Origin: Natronomonas salsuginis
GTDB taxonomy: Archaea; Halobacteriota; Halobacteria; Halobacteriales; Haloarculaceae
Direction: 5' to 3'
NCBI RefSeq assembly: GCF_005239135.1
Contig: NZ_QKNX01000002.1
Coordinates: forward strand, 248,001 to 312,000
DNA: 64,000 bases
The position numbers were made by a program, and so were the translations under genes. Positions 43,766-51,223 of this stretch are shown one piece after another. The notes beneath the pieces are model-generated. The model saw only the letters and a program-made list of their open reading frames with translations, was not told the origin of the DNA and ran no database searches. Numbering within the stretch: the stretch's first letter is position 1; each line of letters opens with the position of its first letter.

Positions 43766-44188
43766 TTATTTGAGCGGTACGAACTTCGACGAGCGGGTCG
43801 CGCCGATTCCGGCCTGTCCGTGTTCGACCGAGGTTCGCGTCAACTGGAACTCGCCGAGATAGTGACCGATCATCTCCGGCTCGACCGTGACGCGTTCGAA
43901 CGACTGGCCGTTGTGAACCGCGAACGTCAGTCCGACGAACGCCGGGACGACCGGCATCGAACGCAGATGCGTCCGGATCGGATCGTTCGCGGTCTCCTCT
44001 TCGCCCGCGTCGCGGGCTTTCTCGAGGAGCTTCTCCTGTTCGACGGAGAGGCCCCGCTCTATGGTTCGCCGCTGTCGTGCGGGAAGCAGTTCCGCGACCT
44101 CGTCGAGCGACAGCTCCTGCAGCTCGCCGAGCGTGTGACCACGGTAGGTGAACTCACCTTCGTGGCCGATCTGGTATTCCGAACTCAT
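43766..44188 (-). CDS. 30S ribosomal protein uS19
   Basis: A 140-residue protein. The archaeal N-terminal extension ([20 protein letters not shown]) is followed by the S19 core [20 protein letters not shown] and [20 protein letters not shown]. The ATG at 44186-44188 was chosen from several upstream in-frame candidates because the family starts M-S-S-E-Y. Confidence 0.94.
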   Translation of the reverse strand: MSSEYQIGHEGEFTYRGHTLGELQELSLDEVAELLPARQRRTIERGLSVEQEKLLEKARDAGEEETANDPIRTHLRSMPVVPAFVGLTFAVHNGQSFERVTVEPEMIGHYLGEFQLTRTSVEHGQAGIGATRSSKFVPLK

Positions 44189-44189
44189 G

Positions 44190-44921
44190 CTATTCTCGTC
44201 CTCCTTTCCCGCCGCGACCGGTCCGTTTGGAGGCGATGTCGCCGACCTTGCGGCCCGGTGGCGCGTTGCGGGAGACGCTTTTCGGTTTGCCGGGGTGCTG
44301 TCGGCCGCCGCCACCGAACGGGTGGTCGACGGCGTTCATCGCGACGCCGCGGACGCGCGGGTACTTGCTCCCGCGGGATTTCATCTTGTGATATTTGTTG
44401 CCGGCCTTGACGAACGGCTTCTCCGTCCGACCGCCACCGGCGACGACGCCAATCGTAGCGCGGCACTCGGGCGACAGCCGTCGAACCTCACCGCTCGGCA
44501 GTTGAACGACCGCGGCGTTCCGATCGTGGGTCATAAGCGTCGCACTCACGCCGCTGGCGCGGGCGAACTTCCCACCGTCACCAGGCTGTCGTTCGACGTT
44601 ACATACCGGGATTCCTTCGGGGATCTCGGCCAGCGGCATCGTGTTGCCGGGCTCGATCTCCGCGGAGACGCCGATCTGAATCTCGTCGCCGACCGCGACA
44701 CCCTCGGGGGCGAGGACGAGCCGTCGGTCGCCGTCGTCGAACTCGACATCGGCGAGCGGCGCGGATCGTGCGGGGTCGTGCTCGATCCCGACGATCTCGC
44801 CGGTCACGAGATCCGTGTCTTCGAGGCTTCGGTGCGAGAGATTCGCCTTGTACCGGTGCGACGGGGCGCGGAACGTCGACGTCCCGCGACCACGCCGCTG
44901 TCCTTGGATTCTGCGTCCCAT
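44190..44921 (-). CDS. 50S ribosomal protein uL2
   Basis: A 243-residue protein needed for peptidyl-transferase activity. It starts [40 protein letters not shown] carries the conserved catalytic-region histidine. The C-terminus is basic ([15 protein letters not shown]). Confidence 0.95.
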   Translation of the reverse strand: MGRRIQGQRRGRGTSTFRAPSHRYKANLSHRSLEDTDLVTGEIVGIEHDPARSAPLADVEFDDGDRRLVLAPEGVAVGDEIQIGVSAEIEPGNTMPLAEIPEGIPVCNVERQPGDGGKFARASGVSATLMTHDRNAAVVQLPSGEVRRLSPECRATIGVVAGGGRTEKPFVKAGNKYHKMKSRGSKYPRVRGVAMNAVDHPFGGGGRQHPGKPKSVSRNAPPGRKVGDIASKRTGRGGKGGRE

Positions 44922-44923
44922 GA

Positions 44924-45172
44924 TCAGAACACCCCGATCCGCGATGCGACTTCCTGTGCGTCGTCGTCGTCCGAGAGCGTGACCGTCGCCTTCTTGTCAC
45001 CCTTCATTCGCATCTGGGTGTTGACGGCGTCGACGGAGACGTCGAACTGCTGTTCGACGGCCTCGGCGATCTCGGGTTTCGTCGCCTCGGGCAGACAGAC
45101 GAACTGCAGTTTGTTCTCGAAGTCCATGTCGTTCATGGCCTTCTCCGTGACGAGGGGGTGTTTGAGCGTCAT
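44924..45172 (-). CDS. 50S ribosomal protein uL23
   Basis: An 82-residue protein that docks SRP and the translocon at the tunnel exit. It starts TLKHPLVTEKAMNDMDFENK and ends with VNTQMRMKGDKKATVTLSDD and an acidic patch. The start at 45172 overlaps uL4 by 4 bases. Confidence 0.94.
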   Translation of the reverse strand: MTLKHPLVTEKAMNDMDFENKLQFVCLPEATKPEIAEAVEQQFDVSVDAVNTQMRMKGDKKATVTLSDDDDAQEVASRIGVF

Positions 45173-45912
45173 CGCTCGGCCACCTCCTCGAGTGCGCTTT
45201 CGGTCCACAGCGTGAGTCGCCCCGCGTGCGTACCGGGCGCGAGGTTCTCGACGTTGACCTCAGCTGCGGTCGCCACGTCGGCACCCGCGAGGTTGCGGGC
45301 CGCCAGCGAGGGCTCCTCGCTCGTGACGACGAGGATCGACTTCGGCTCCGTGTACTTCCGTCCGCGGGTCGTCCCGCGGCCGGCACGGACCGATTTGCCG
45401 TCCTCGGCGCGCTCGACATCGGCGTACACGCCGAGAGAGTCGAGCGCTGCGACCGCGTGCTTCGTCTTGACGAGTTCTTCGAACTCGTCGGAAACGACGA
45501 GCGGAAGCTCGACGTCGCCGAAGGCGTGGCCGCGCTCGGCGACGCGTTCGGCGTCCGCGGTCGCGGCGATCGCGCTTCTGGTCGCGAGCTTTCGCTCCTT
45601 CGTGTTGATCTCGAGTCCGCGGTCCTTCTCGGCCTTCGGCGGGTGCGCCGCGCGACCGGAGACGGCCTGCGGCACCTCGCGTGCGCGCCCGTTCTGTCTC
45701 GGGATATGCGCCAGCCCGCGGCCGCTGCCGAGGGACTCCGCCGGGGTCCGAAGCCCCGCGTACTCGTCGGTACCAGTGTCTTGCTGTCGGTTGGCCTGTG
45801 CGGCGAGGACTGCGCGCTTGATCAGATCGGGCCGGAAGGCCGTCTCGAAGACGGCCGGCAGCTCGACCTCGCCCGCGTCGTCGCCGTCCAGGTCACGTAC
45901 TGTTGCCTGCAT
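45169..45912 (-). CDS. 50S ribosomal protein uL4
   Basis: A 247-residue archaeal/eukaryotic-type L4. It starts QATVRDLDGDDAGEVELPAV. The tunnel loop region includes GSGRGLAHIPRQNGRAREVP. The Rossmann-like globular part ends with NLAPGTHAGRLTLWTESALE. Confidence 0.95.
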   Translation of the reverse strand: MQATVRDLDGDDAGEVELPAVFETAFRPDLIKRAVLAAQANRQQDTGTDEYAGLRTPAESLGSGRGLAHIPRQNGRAREVPQAVSGRAAHPPKAEKDRGLEINTKERKLATRSAIAATADAERVAERGHAFGDVELPLVVSDEFEELVKTKHAVAALDSLGVYADVERAEDGKSVRAGRGTTRGRKYTEPKSILVVTSEEPSLAARNLAGADVATAAEVNVENLAPGTHAGRLTLWTESALEEVAER

Positions 45913-45915
45913 GAT

Positions 45916-46926
45916 TTAGCCCTGGTTGGAGACGGTGGAAACGTACCGGACCTCGGGGTCGAGGCGCGGTTGATCGGCCGGTCGCACCGCCGGGCGGAAC
46001 CGAACGAGACGTTTGTCGGGACCCGGAACCGAGCCCTTCACGAGGGCGTACGGACCCGAAACCTCGCCGTAGTTGACGAAGCCACCGTCGGGGGTGACCT
46101 CGTCGTCGCCGAGTGCGACGAGCCGCTTGTTCAGTTCGGTCCGCTGGTGGTAGCCGGTCTGGCCCTGCTGGGGAACCGTCGAGCGGACCCGCGATGGGTT
46201 CCACGGGCCGAGGTTGCCGATGCGTCGGCGCCAGCCCTGGCGGGCGTGTTTGCCCTTCCGCTTTTGGACGCCCCATCGCTTGACGGGGCCCTGGGTTCCC
46301 TTCCCCTTCGTGATGCCCGCGACGTCGGCGTACTGGCCGGCGCGGAACACGTCGGTGACGGCGTGTTCGCCGCCATCGTCGACGAGGCCGAGTCCGAACT
46401 CGACTCGCTCTTCGAGGGAGCCGCCGCCGACGCGTGTCTCCATGACATCGGGGCGCTTCTTCGGGACGCTCGAAACGGATCGCGGGACGGTGTGGGTGAT
46501 CACCCGCACGTCGGCGAGGGCACCCGCATCGAGCGCCTCGCGGATCTGGCTTTCGGCGTCGCCGGACTGTTCTTCTGGGACGGAGAGCGCGCGCCCGAGA
46601 TCCTCGTGGACCTCGTCGGCCCAGAGCTCGGTCAGCGGTCGCTTTCCGTACGGCGTGTCTTCGTAAGCTCGAACGGCGACAGCCCGCATCGGTGGCGTCT
46701 CGACGACGGTCACCGGAACGGTCTCCTCTTGGCCCTCTCGGGGGGAGTTGGGTTCGTCGTTGATCGTCACGACGTGACTCATGCCGGCTTTGTATCCGGC
46801 GAAGCCCTGTAACCCAGGCTGCCCTTCATCGTCCGGCCAGGAGTTAAAGCGCGGGACCTCACTGGCCGCACGGCTGCGGGGGCTGAAGCCCATCGAGCCT
46901 TTTCGTGGTCTGCTTGGTTGTGGCAT
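45916..46926 (-). CDS. 50S ribosomal protein uL3
   Basis: A 336-residue archaeal/eukaryotic-type L3. It starts PQPSRPRKGSMGFSPRSRA, has the core KGKGTQGPVKRWGVQKRKGK, and a W-finger area HARQGWRRRIGNLGPWNPSR. First ribosomal protein of the superoperon, 5 bases after the RNA methyltransferase stop. Confidence 0.96.
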   Translation of the reverse strand: MPQPSRPRKGSMGFSPRSRAASEVPRFNSWPDDEGQPGLQGFAGYKAGMSHVVTINDEPNSPREGQEETVPVTVVETPPMRAVAVRAYEDTPYGKRPLTELWADEVHEDLGRALSVPEEQSGDAESQIREALDAGALADVRVITHTVPRSVSSVPKKRPDVMETRVGGGSLEERVEFGLGLVDDGGEHAVTDVFRAGQYADVAGITKGKGTQGPVKRWGVQKRKGKHARQGWRRRIGNLGPWNPSRVRSTVPQQGQTGYHQRTELNKRLVALGDDEVTPDGGFVNYGEVSGPYALVKGSVPGPDKRLVRFRPAVRPADQPRLDPEVRYVSTVSNQG

Positions 46927-46931
46927 TTATC

Positions 46932-47768
46932 TCACTCCAGTGTGAGGGGGGCAAGGGTCGCGAACAGAGCTTCCTCCGTTCGGACGACCTCGCTACCCTG
47001 GTTCGGAACCGTATTGAGCCAAAGGTCGAACCGCGCTTTCGGTTCATCTTCGATCGTCTCCGCGCGAGGCTCACAGTCGAGGATCTCCGGCAGCCCCCGT
47101 TCGGGGGCGCCGAAGACGACCGTGAGTCCGTCGGTAGCCGACCGCTCCGTGAGTCCACGGAGCCGATCGACCGTCAACACCTCGCCGTGTCTGGACGCGG
47201 CGATTCGGACGCCGGCGTCCGGACGGGTGAGGCAGTCAGCGATGGTCGCGCGCTCGACGGCGAATCCCGGTGGGGAGTCCGCCACGAGTTTCGCGCGAAC
47301 CGGCTCTCGCGAAGAGACCCTGATGGTGACGCGCTCTCCCGCCGAGACCGCCATGGATGGTGGCACCGGCAGAGAGATCGGGTGTTGCAGTCCGCAATTG
47401 ACCCGGACGCGCCCGTCAGGTCCGACCTCGGTCACGATTCCCTGTCTTAACGACCCCGAACCGTCCGATCCGGAGCCGGTCTGTGTACGGACGAGGAGCG
47501 GCGGTAGGATGCCAGCGTACTCCAGTTCGTCCCGCCTGTCCCAGACCTCCTTTCGGAGGTATGGGGGCGTGGCGGCGTAGTCGAGCACGGTGCCGACGAA
47601 CCCGTCGCCGAACCGACCGTCGTCGCCACCCCGATCGGGGTAGACGACCAGTCGATCCACCCGAAAGATCGTCGCCGCGCGGGCGACGTAGCCGAGTTTG
47701 CGAGTCGCCTCGCGTTTGTCCTCGGCCTCTCGGGTTAGAGACGACGGCACGAGCACGCTGCGTGTCAT
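46932..47768 (-). CDS. SPOUT-class RNA methyltransferase (DUF171-like)
   Basis: A 278-residue predicted SAM-dependent RNA methyltransferase with a trefoil-knot SPOUT fold and an inserted OB-like domain (about residues 85-180). It starts TRSVLVPSSLTREAEDKREA and continues with AATIFRVDRLVVYPDR. The C-terminal knot motif is LTVVFGAPERGLPEI. The ATG at 47766-47768 is preferred over a longer frame. In archaea the gene regularly heads the uL3 operon, suggesting action on rRNA, probably 23S uridine methylation. A TATA box lies about 60 bases upstream. Confidence 0.85.
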   Translation of the reverse strand: MTRSVLVPSSLTREAEDKREATRKLGYVARAATIFRVDRLVVYPDRGGDDGRFGDGFVGTVLDYAATPPYLRKEVWDRRDELEYAGILPPLLVRTQTGSGSDGSGSLRQGIVTEVGPDGRVRVNCGLQHPISLPVPPSMAVSAGERVTIRVSSREPVRAKLVADSPPGFAVERATIADCLTRPDAGVRIAASRHGEVLTVDRLRGLTERSATDGLTVVFGAPERGLPEILDCEPRAETIEDEPKARFDLWLNTVPNQGSEVVRTEEALFATLAPLTLE

Positions 47769-47823
47769 ACCGTGGCGCTTCCGTATCCGATCACGAGACT
47801 GTGCCGTTGATACCGAATCCACC

Positions 47824-47832
47824 CATAAAAGC
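47824..47832 (-). promoter_or_regulatory. Promoter of the ribosomal protein superoperon
   Basis: On the minus strand GCTTTTATG lies about 55-60 bases before the methyltransferase ATG. It is the only TATA-like element in the gap and would drive the 25-gene unit down to secY with a leader of about 30 bases. Confidence 0.5.
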
Positions 47833-47934
47833 ATCGCGGTATGCAGCGGTCGTGCCTGCCGTTGACAGGGGTTTCGCGTGTGTGACACTCTCGAACTCCG
47901 ACGGGAACCCCCACGACCACCGCGGGTTCGCAAG

Positions 47935-47946
47935 TCTTTTATTTAT
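47935..47946 (+). promoter_or_regulatory. Promoter of tRNA-Gly
   Basis: TCTTTTATTTAT ends 29 bases before the first base of the tRNA, the normal archaeal TATA distance for a tRNA gene. Confidence 0.65.
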
Positions 47947-47974
47947 CTCCGCGGTACGGTTGAATGCGAAGGAC

Positions 47975-48045
47975 GCGCTGGTAGTGTAGTGGTATCACGT
48001 GACCTTGCCATGGTCACAACCTGGGTTCAAATCCCAGCCAGCGCA
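47975..48045 (+). tRNA. tRNA-Gly (anticodon GCC)
   Basis: A 71-base cloverleaf. The acceptor is GCGCTGG with CCAGCGC and discriminator A. The D-arm is GTGT-AGTGGTA-TCAC, and the anticodon stem is TGACC/GGTCA with loop TTGCCAT, giving GCC at 48007-48009. The T-arm is CTGGG-TTCAAAT-CCCAG. No intron and no encoded CCA. Its 3' end is duplicated about 237 bases downstream. Confidence 0.95.
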
Positions 48046-48317
48046 TACCGACACCGAACGCAGTGAGGTCTCGAAAACGTGAACGGGGAGCGAAGCGACC
48101 CGTGAACGCATTTCTCTGACGAACATCACGCCGAGTGGCGCGTAGCGATAGCGGAGCGTCACGAGGAATCTCGTGAGTCGTGAATGCGGTCGGGATTTGA
48201 ACCCGGCGAGTCGCAGCCCGCACAGCGAACGAAGTGAGCGAGCAGGACCGCCTCGACCCGGTTCAATATCCCAGCCAGCGCATAGCGAGGCCGAACGCAG
48301 CGAGGTCTCGAAAACGT
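48024..48317 (+). repeat. Direct duplication of the tRNA-Gly 3' end
   Basis: Copy 1 is 48024-48080, spanning the tRNA T-loop, 3' end and 35 bases of flank. Copy 2 is 48260-48317. They share GGTTCAA, ATCCCAGCCAGCGCATA, CCGAACGCAG and GAGGTCTCGAAAACGT, with a one-base insertion and a few substitutions. Two near-copies of a tRNA 3' end flanking about 180 bases is what is left when a tRNA-targeted integrated element decays or is mostly deleted. No integrase remains. Confidence 0.75.
48186..48208 (-). other. Inverted tRNA 3'-end-like fragment
   Basis: On the minus strand CGGGTTCAAATCCCG is followed by ACCGCA, that is a T-arm and the end of an acceptor strand, with no tRNA body upstream. It differs from tRNA-Gly around the core, so it may derive from another tRNA. 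It lies inside the direct duplication. Confidence 0.5.
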
Positions 48318-48326
48318 CGGATTCCT

Positions 48327-48346
48327 CCCACGGCTAAAGCCGTGGG
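48327..48346. repeat. IS200/IS605-type end hairpin
   Basis: CCCACGGC-TAAA-GCCGTGGG is a perfect 8-bp stem with a 4-base loop, flanked by ATTCCT on the left and CTTCCTCC on the right. Such subterminal hairpins with TTCCTCC flanks mark ends of IS200/IS605-family elements in haloarchaea. No TnpA or TnpB frame is present, so this is an orphan end. It is right at the 3' end of the duplicated block. Confidence 0.5.
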
Positions 48347-48369
48347 CTTCCTCCTTGCGCCTTTGTGAC

Positions 48370-49173
48370 TCACAGCTCTCTCGGATCCTCCGGCAGAAAC
48401 CACTTCGTGACTCCCCCCGGCTCCGGATCGCGGTCGGCCCGAAAGCGCGCCCACTCGACGGTGAGTTTCATCAGAACCCCCCCCGAGACGAGCAGGAATT
48501 CGATCCGAGCGGCCATCAGAGCGATCCCGAAGACCTCCGGGACGGCGACGAACGCGAAGAAGAGCCACGGCCAGCCGACGAAGGCGATGAAAAGGAGTAG
48601 AAACAGCGGGAAGAGAACGATTCGGATCGGGATCTCGAGCACCATGTGTGCCGACAGCTCCTCGTAGCGCTTCTCGACGAACAAATCGCGCCGTAGCTCG
48701 GCGAGGTGCGAGAAGACGATCCCGACCGACGCCACGAGCACGGCCGGCGAGAGCGCGTCCCGAACCACGGTGGTGATCTCGAGGGCGGAGATCGGCCCGA
48801 TCCAGAGGGCGATACCCAACACGAACGACAGCGAAATGACGCCGAAGTCGTGTAGATAGATCGACAGAAGCGGCCCGGGAACCTCGATACCGACCCGTTC
48901 GCGCCCGGGAGGTGAACGAGTACGCCCTGACTCATGACTCGTCCCCGGGAGGACGAACGTCCGATCGTCGGTTTCGATCGGTAGTTCCGCGAAGAACGCG
49001 ACGAAAGTGTATACGAGCAGCATAACGCAGACTTCGATCCAATAGAGCACGAGCGCCTCGGCGGTTCGCCACCCGAACAGCGCGATCCCGGCGAGCGGGA
49101 CCAGGTTGGCGAGGAGGATCGACGCGAACGCGACGGCGTCCGAGCGATGGAGACGTGGAGGGCCAATTCGCAT
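48370..49173 (-). CDS. DUF6498-containing membrane protein
   Basis: A 267-residue polytopic membrane protein with about six hydrophobic segments (for example ASILLANLVPLAGIALFGW, YWIEVCVMLLVYTFVAFFA and IVLFPLFLLLFIAFVGWPWL). The N-terminal W-R-T-A-E-A-L-V-L-Y-W-I-E pattern is typical of the family. A hydrophilic loop (about 75-100) separates the first and second halves. Function unknown. The ATG at 49171-49173 is chosen over an upstream TTG. Its 3' end is 24 bases from the IS-like hairpin. Confidence 0.75.
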   Translation of the reverse strand: MRIGPPRLHRSDAVAFASILLANLVPLAGIALFGWRTAEALVLYWIEVCVMLLVYTFVAFFAELPIETDDRTFVLPGTSHESGRTRSPPGRERVGIEVPGPLLSIYLHDFGVISLSFVLGIALWIGPISALEITTVVRDALSPAVLVASVGIVFSHLAELRRDLFVEKRYEELSAHMVLEIPIRIVLFPLFLLLFIAFVGWPWLFFAFVAVPEVFGIALMAARIEFLLVSGGVLMKLTVEWARFRADRDPEPGGVTKWFLPEDPREL

Positions 49174-49256
49174 CAGTCGATCGTGTTCGGTGGAGAGAAA
49201 ATACCCCTGTGATCCGTTTACGTCGATATCGCGGCGAACTGTCGACAACGCCGAGG

Positions 49257-50153
49257 CTACAGAAACGCCGCGATCTCGTCGCCGACGACGTCGGGGCGTT
49301 CGTGGTGCATGAAGTGGCCGGCACCGGGGACCCGGACGACTCGACAGTCCTCGATCACCTCGCCGGCGCGTTCGAACAGTTCGGGACCGACGCTTCCGTC
49401 CCGATCGCCGCAGATGACAAGCGTCGGCGTCTCTATCGACGGCACCTCATTTAGCGAGGGGCCGTTGCCGAGAAGGGCAGACGGTGGGACGTTGATCGTG
49501 TCGCGGTAGTACTGAACGGCGTGTTCGACGGTCCCCTCGGCGCGGAACGTCTCCTTGACGTCGTTGACCCTCGAGTCCGGGTAGTCCCAGTCGGGACTCC
49601 ACGTCCCCCACAGGAACTCGATCAGCGCGAAGTTGCGCCACCGGAGGGCGCGCTCCGGGAGGTCGGGGAGCTGGAAGAGCCACATGTACCAGCTCCGGAG
49701 GAACTGCCGATGGTGCGTCGGAAGGAGCGCGTTGAACCCCGGCGGGACCGCCATCGCGACGAGTTTCGAGAAGGCGTCCGGATCGGTCCGGTCGGCGGCG
49801 TAGGCGGCGGCTGCGCCCCAGTCGTGGCCGACGAGAACGGCGTCGTCGGTGTCGAACTCCTCCCCCAGTACCTCGGCGAGTTCGATCGCATCGCGCCCGA
49901 GCGCTCGCGCTGAGTAGTCGCCGTCGGGTGCGGGGTCGGTGGGGGCGTAGCCGCGCATGAACGGCGCGACGGCGGTGAACCCCTCGTCGACGAGTCGCCA
50001 CATGATCGGGGCCATCGAGCCCGCGTTGTCCGGAAAGCCGTGCAGACACAGCGCCAACCGATCGTCCTCGCCGGAGTGCAGACACTCGAAAGTCAGCCCG
50101 TTGGCGTCGACCCGTCGCCGCTGGAGTCGGTGGCCGGCAGTCTCTCCGCTCAT
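49257..50153 (-). CDS. Alpha/beta hydrolase (epoxide-hydrolase-like)
   Basis: A 298-residue alpha/beta-fold hydrolase. The oxyanion motif is LHGFPDNAGS and the nucleophile elbow is GHDWGAAA, with Asp rather than Ser. The third triad acid lies near CGDRDGSVG and the catalytic His in GAGHFMHHE. An Asp nucleophile followed by Trp is typical of epoxide hydrolases and haloalkane dehalogenases. The cap domain spans about 135-215. The substrate is unknown. A TATA-like element lies about 20-27 bases upstream, so the mRNA is probably leaderless. Confidence 0.85.
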   Translation of the reverse strand: MSGETAGHRLQRRRVDANGLTFECLHSGEDDRLALCLHGFPDNAGSMAPIMWRLVDEGFTAVAPFMRGYAPTDPAPDGDYSARALGRDAIELAEVLGEEFDTDDAVLVGHDWGAAAAYAADRTDPDAFSKLVAMAVPPGFNALLPTHHRQFLRSWYMWLFQLPDLPERALRWRNFALIEFLWGTWSPDWDYPDSRVNDVKETFRAEGTVEHAVQYYRDTINVPPSALLGNGPSLNEVPSIETPTLVICGDRDGSVGPELFERAGEVIEDCRVVRVPGAGHFMHHERPDVVGDEIAAFL

Positions 50154-50172
50154 ATCCTGAGGTGGGCACCAA

Positions 50173-50180
50173 TTTATATA
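50173..50180 (-). promoter_or_regulatory. TATA element in the divergent promoter region
   Basis: TTTATATA at 50173-50180 (TATATAAA on the minus strand) is 20-27 bases before the hydrolase ATG, correct for a leaderless minus-strand transcript. The plus-strand gene starts about 60 bases away and could use the same AT-rich block. Confidence 0.5.
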
Positions 50181-50238
50181 GAAATTTGTGGAGGAGTCAC
50201 AGGATAATGTCTATCAGCGCGGGCGGCGAAGTCTTCGC

Positions 50239-50550
50239 ATGAGCGTCGTAGCACTCCTGAGCGTGGCACCGGTTATCGAAGACAGCATGGCGAACGAGGT
50301 CGCCGCCGCGGTCGAGGCGCTCGAGGCGTTCGACGTCGCCTACGAGACGAACCCGATGGGAACGATCATCGAAGCCGACGACATCGACACGCTGCTCGCG
50401 GCTGTCGGGGCGGCGCACAACGCTGTCGACGCCGATCGCGTGAGCACGTTTTTGAAGATCGACGACAAGCGAACCCGAAAGCAGCGCGCAAGAGAGAAGG
50501 TCGAAAGCGTCGAGCGAGAACTGGGACGGACCGCGAAGCGAGAGCGATAG
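50239..50550 (+). CDS. MTH1187/UPF0045 thiamine-binding protein
   Basis: A 103-residue ferredoxin-like protein. It has SVVALLSVAPVIEDSMANEV at the N-terminus, YETNPMGTIIEADDIDTLLA in the centre, and a basic C-terminal helix. Members of the family bind thiamine or related pyrimidines. Haloarchaeal copies are often found near thiamine genes, but none is adjacent here. ATG at 50239 was chosen because the family starts a few residues before the first strand. Confidence 0.85.
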   Translation: MSVVALLSVAPVIEDSMANEVAAAVEALEAFDVAYETNPMGTIIEADDIDTLLAAVGAAHNAVDADRVSTFLKIDDKRTRKQRAREKVESVERELGRTAKRER

Positions 50551-50604
50551 CGCGGCGAGACGGGCAAGGAAAAGGCATATCCCCGGCCCCCCGTATCTTC
50601 GGAC

Positions 50605-51186
50605 ATGAGCACGCCTCCCGGCGAATACTACGCGGAAGAGCGGTGGAACAACTGGCTGGACCGGCTTCGAGAGGAGGAGATCGATCCCGAGAGCGACGAC
50701 GCCGCACGGCTGTTTTTTAATCTGCTCGACGACGCGACGATCGCCATCGCCAAGATCGTCACTGACTACGAGGACGGCGAACTCGACGACGCCGACACAG
50801 CGGTCGAAGAACTCGCCCGAATCCGGGAGATCGTTCTCTCCGAAGTCGAGATCGACGACGAGGAGAAACTGACGCTCGTCGACGGGATCCAGACCTCGCT
50901 CGTGTGCGCGTTCTACACCGCCGAGGAGTTCATCGTCGGTGGGCCGGCCGGAGAGGGGACCGTTGAGGAACACCTCCGGGCCGCCGCGGCGGCGGAAGAC
51001 GAGGAGGATCTCGACACCGCGTTGGCACACTGCGTGCAGGCGGGCACGCTCATCGTCGACGGCGAGGAGCTCGGGATGGACGTCGCCGAGGAGATCGAGT
51101 ACGGGCTCGTCGCCGATTGGATCAACGGCCTCGATTCGCTGGGGCGCGCACTCGCCGATCCGGAAGTCGTCGAGGAAGACGAATAG
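50605..51186 (+). CDS. DUF2150-family protein
   Basis: A 193-residue, very acidic, all-helical protein. It starts STPPGEYYAEERWNNWLDRL, contains DDATIAIAKIVTDYEDGELD, and ends LVADWINGLDSLGRALADPE. The pattern fits DUF2150, a family confined to haloarchaea and some methanogens. Function unknown. It is 54 bases after the MTH1187 gene on the same strand. Confidence 0.8.
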   Translation: MSTPPGEYYAEERWNNWLDRLREEEIDPESDDAARLFFNLLDDATIAIAKIVTDYEDGELDDADTAVEELARIREIVLSEVEIDDEEKLTLVDGIQTSLVCAFYTAEEFIVGGPAGEGTVEEHLRAAAAAEDEEDLDTALAHCVQAGTLIVDGEELGMDVAEEIEYGLVADWINGLDSLGRALADPEVVEEDE

Positions 51187-51223
51187 GGCGTACGTTTTTA
51201 TCCGGGACGACCGTTCATCGGCC

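Noticed and set aside
45226-46812. 528-residue plus-strand frame
   Set aside because: It mirrors uL4 and uL3, which are certain. Composition is that of an antisense shadow.
48186-48260. A second complete tRNA gene on the minus strand
   Set aside because: Only the T-arm and acceptor end can be seen. No D-arm or anticodon arm folds upstream of it.
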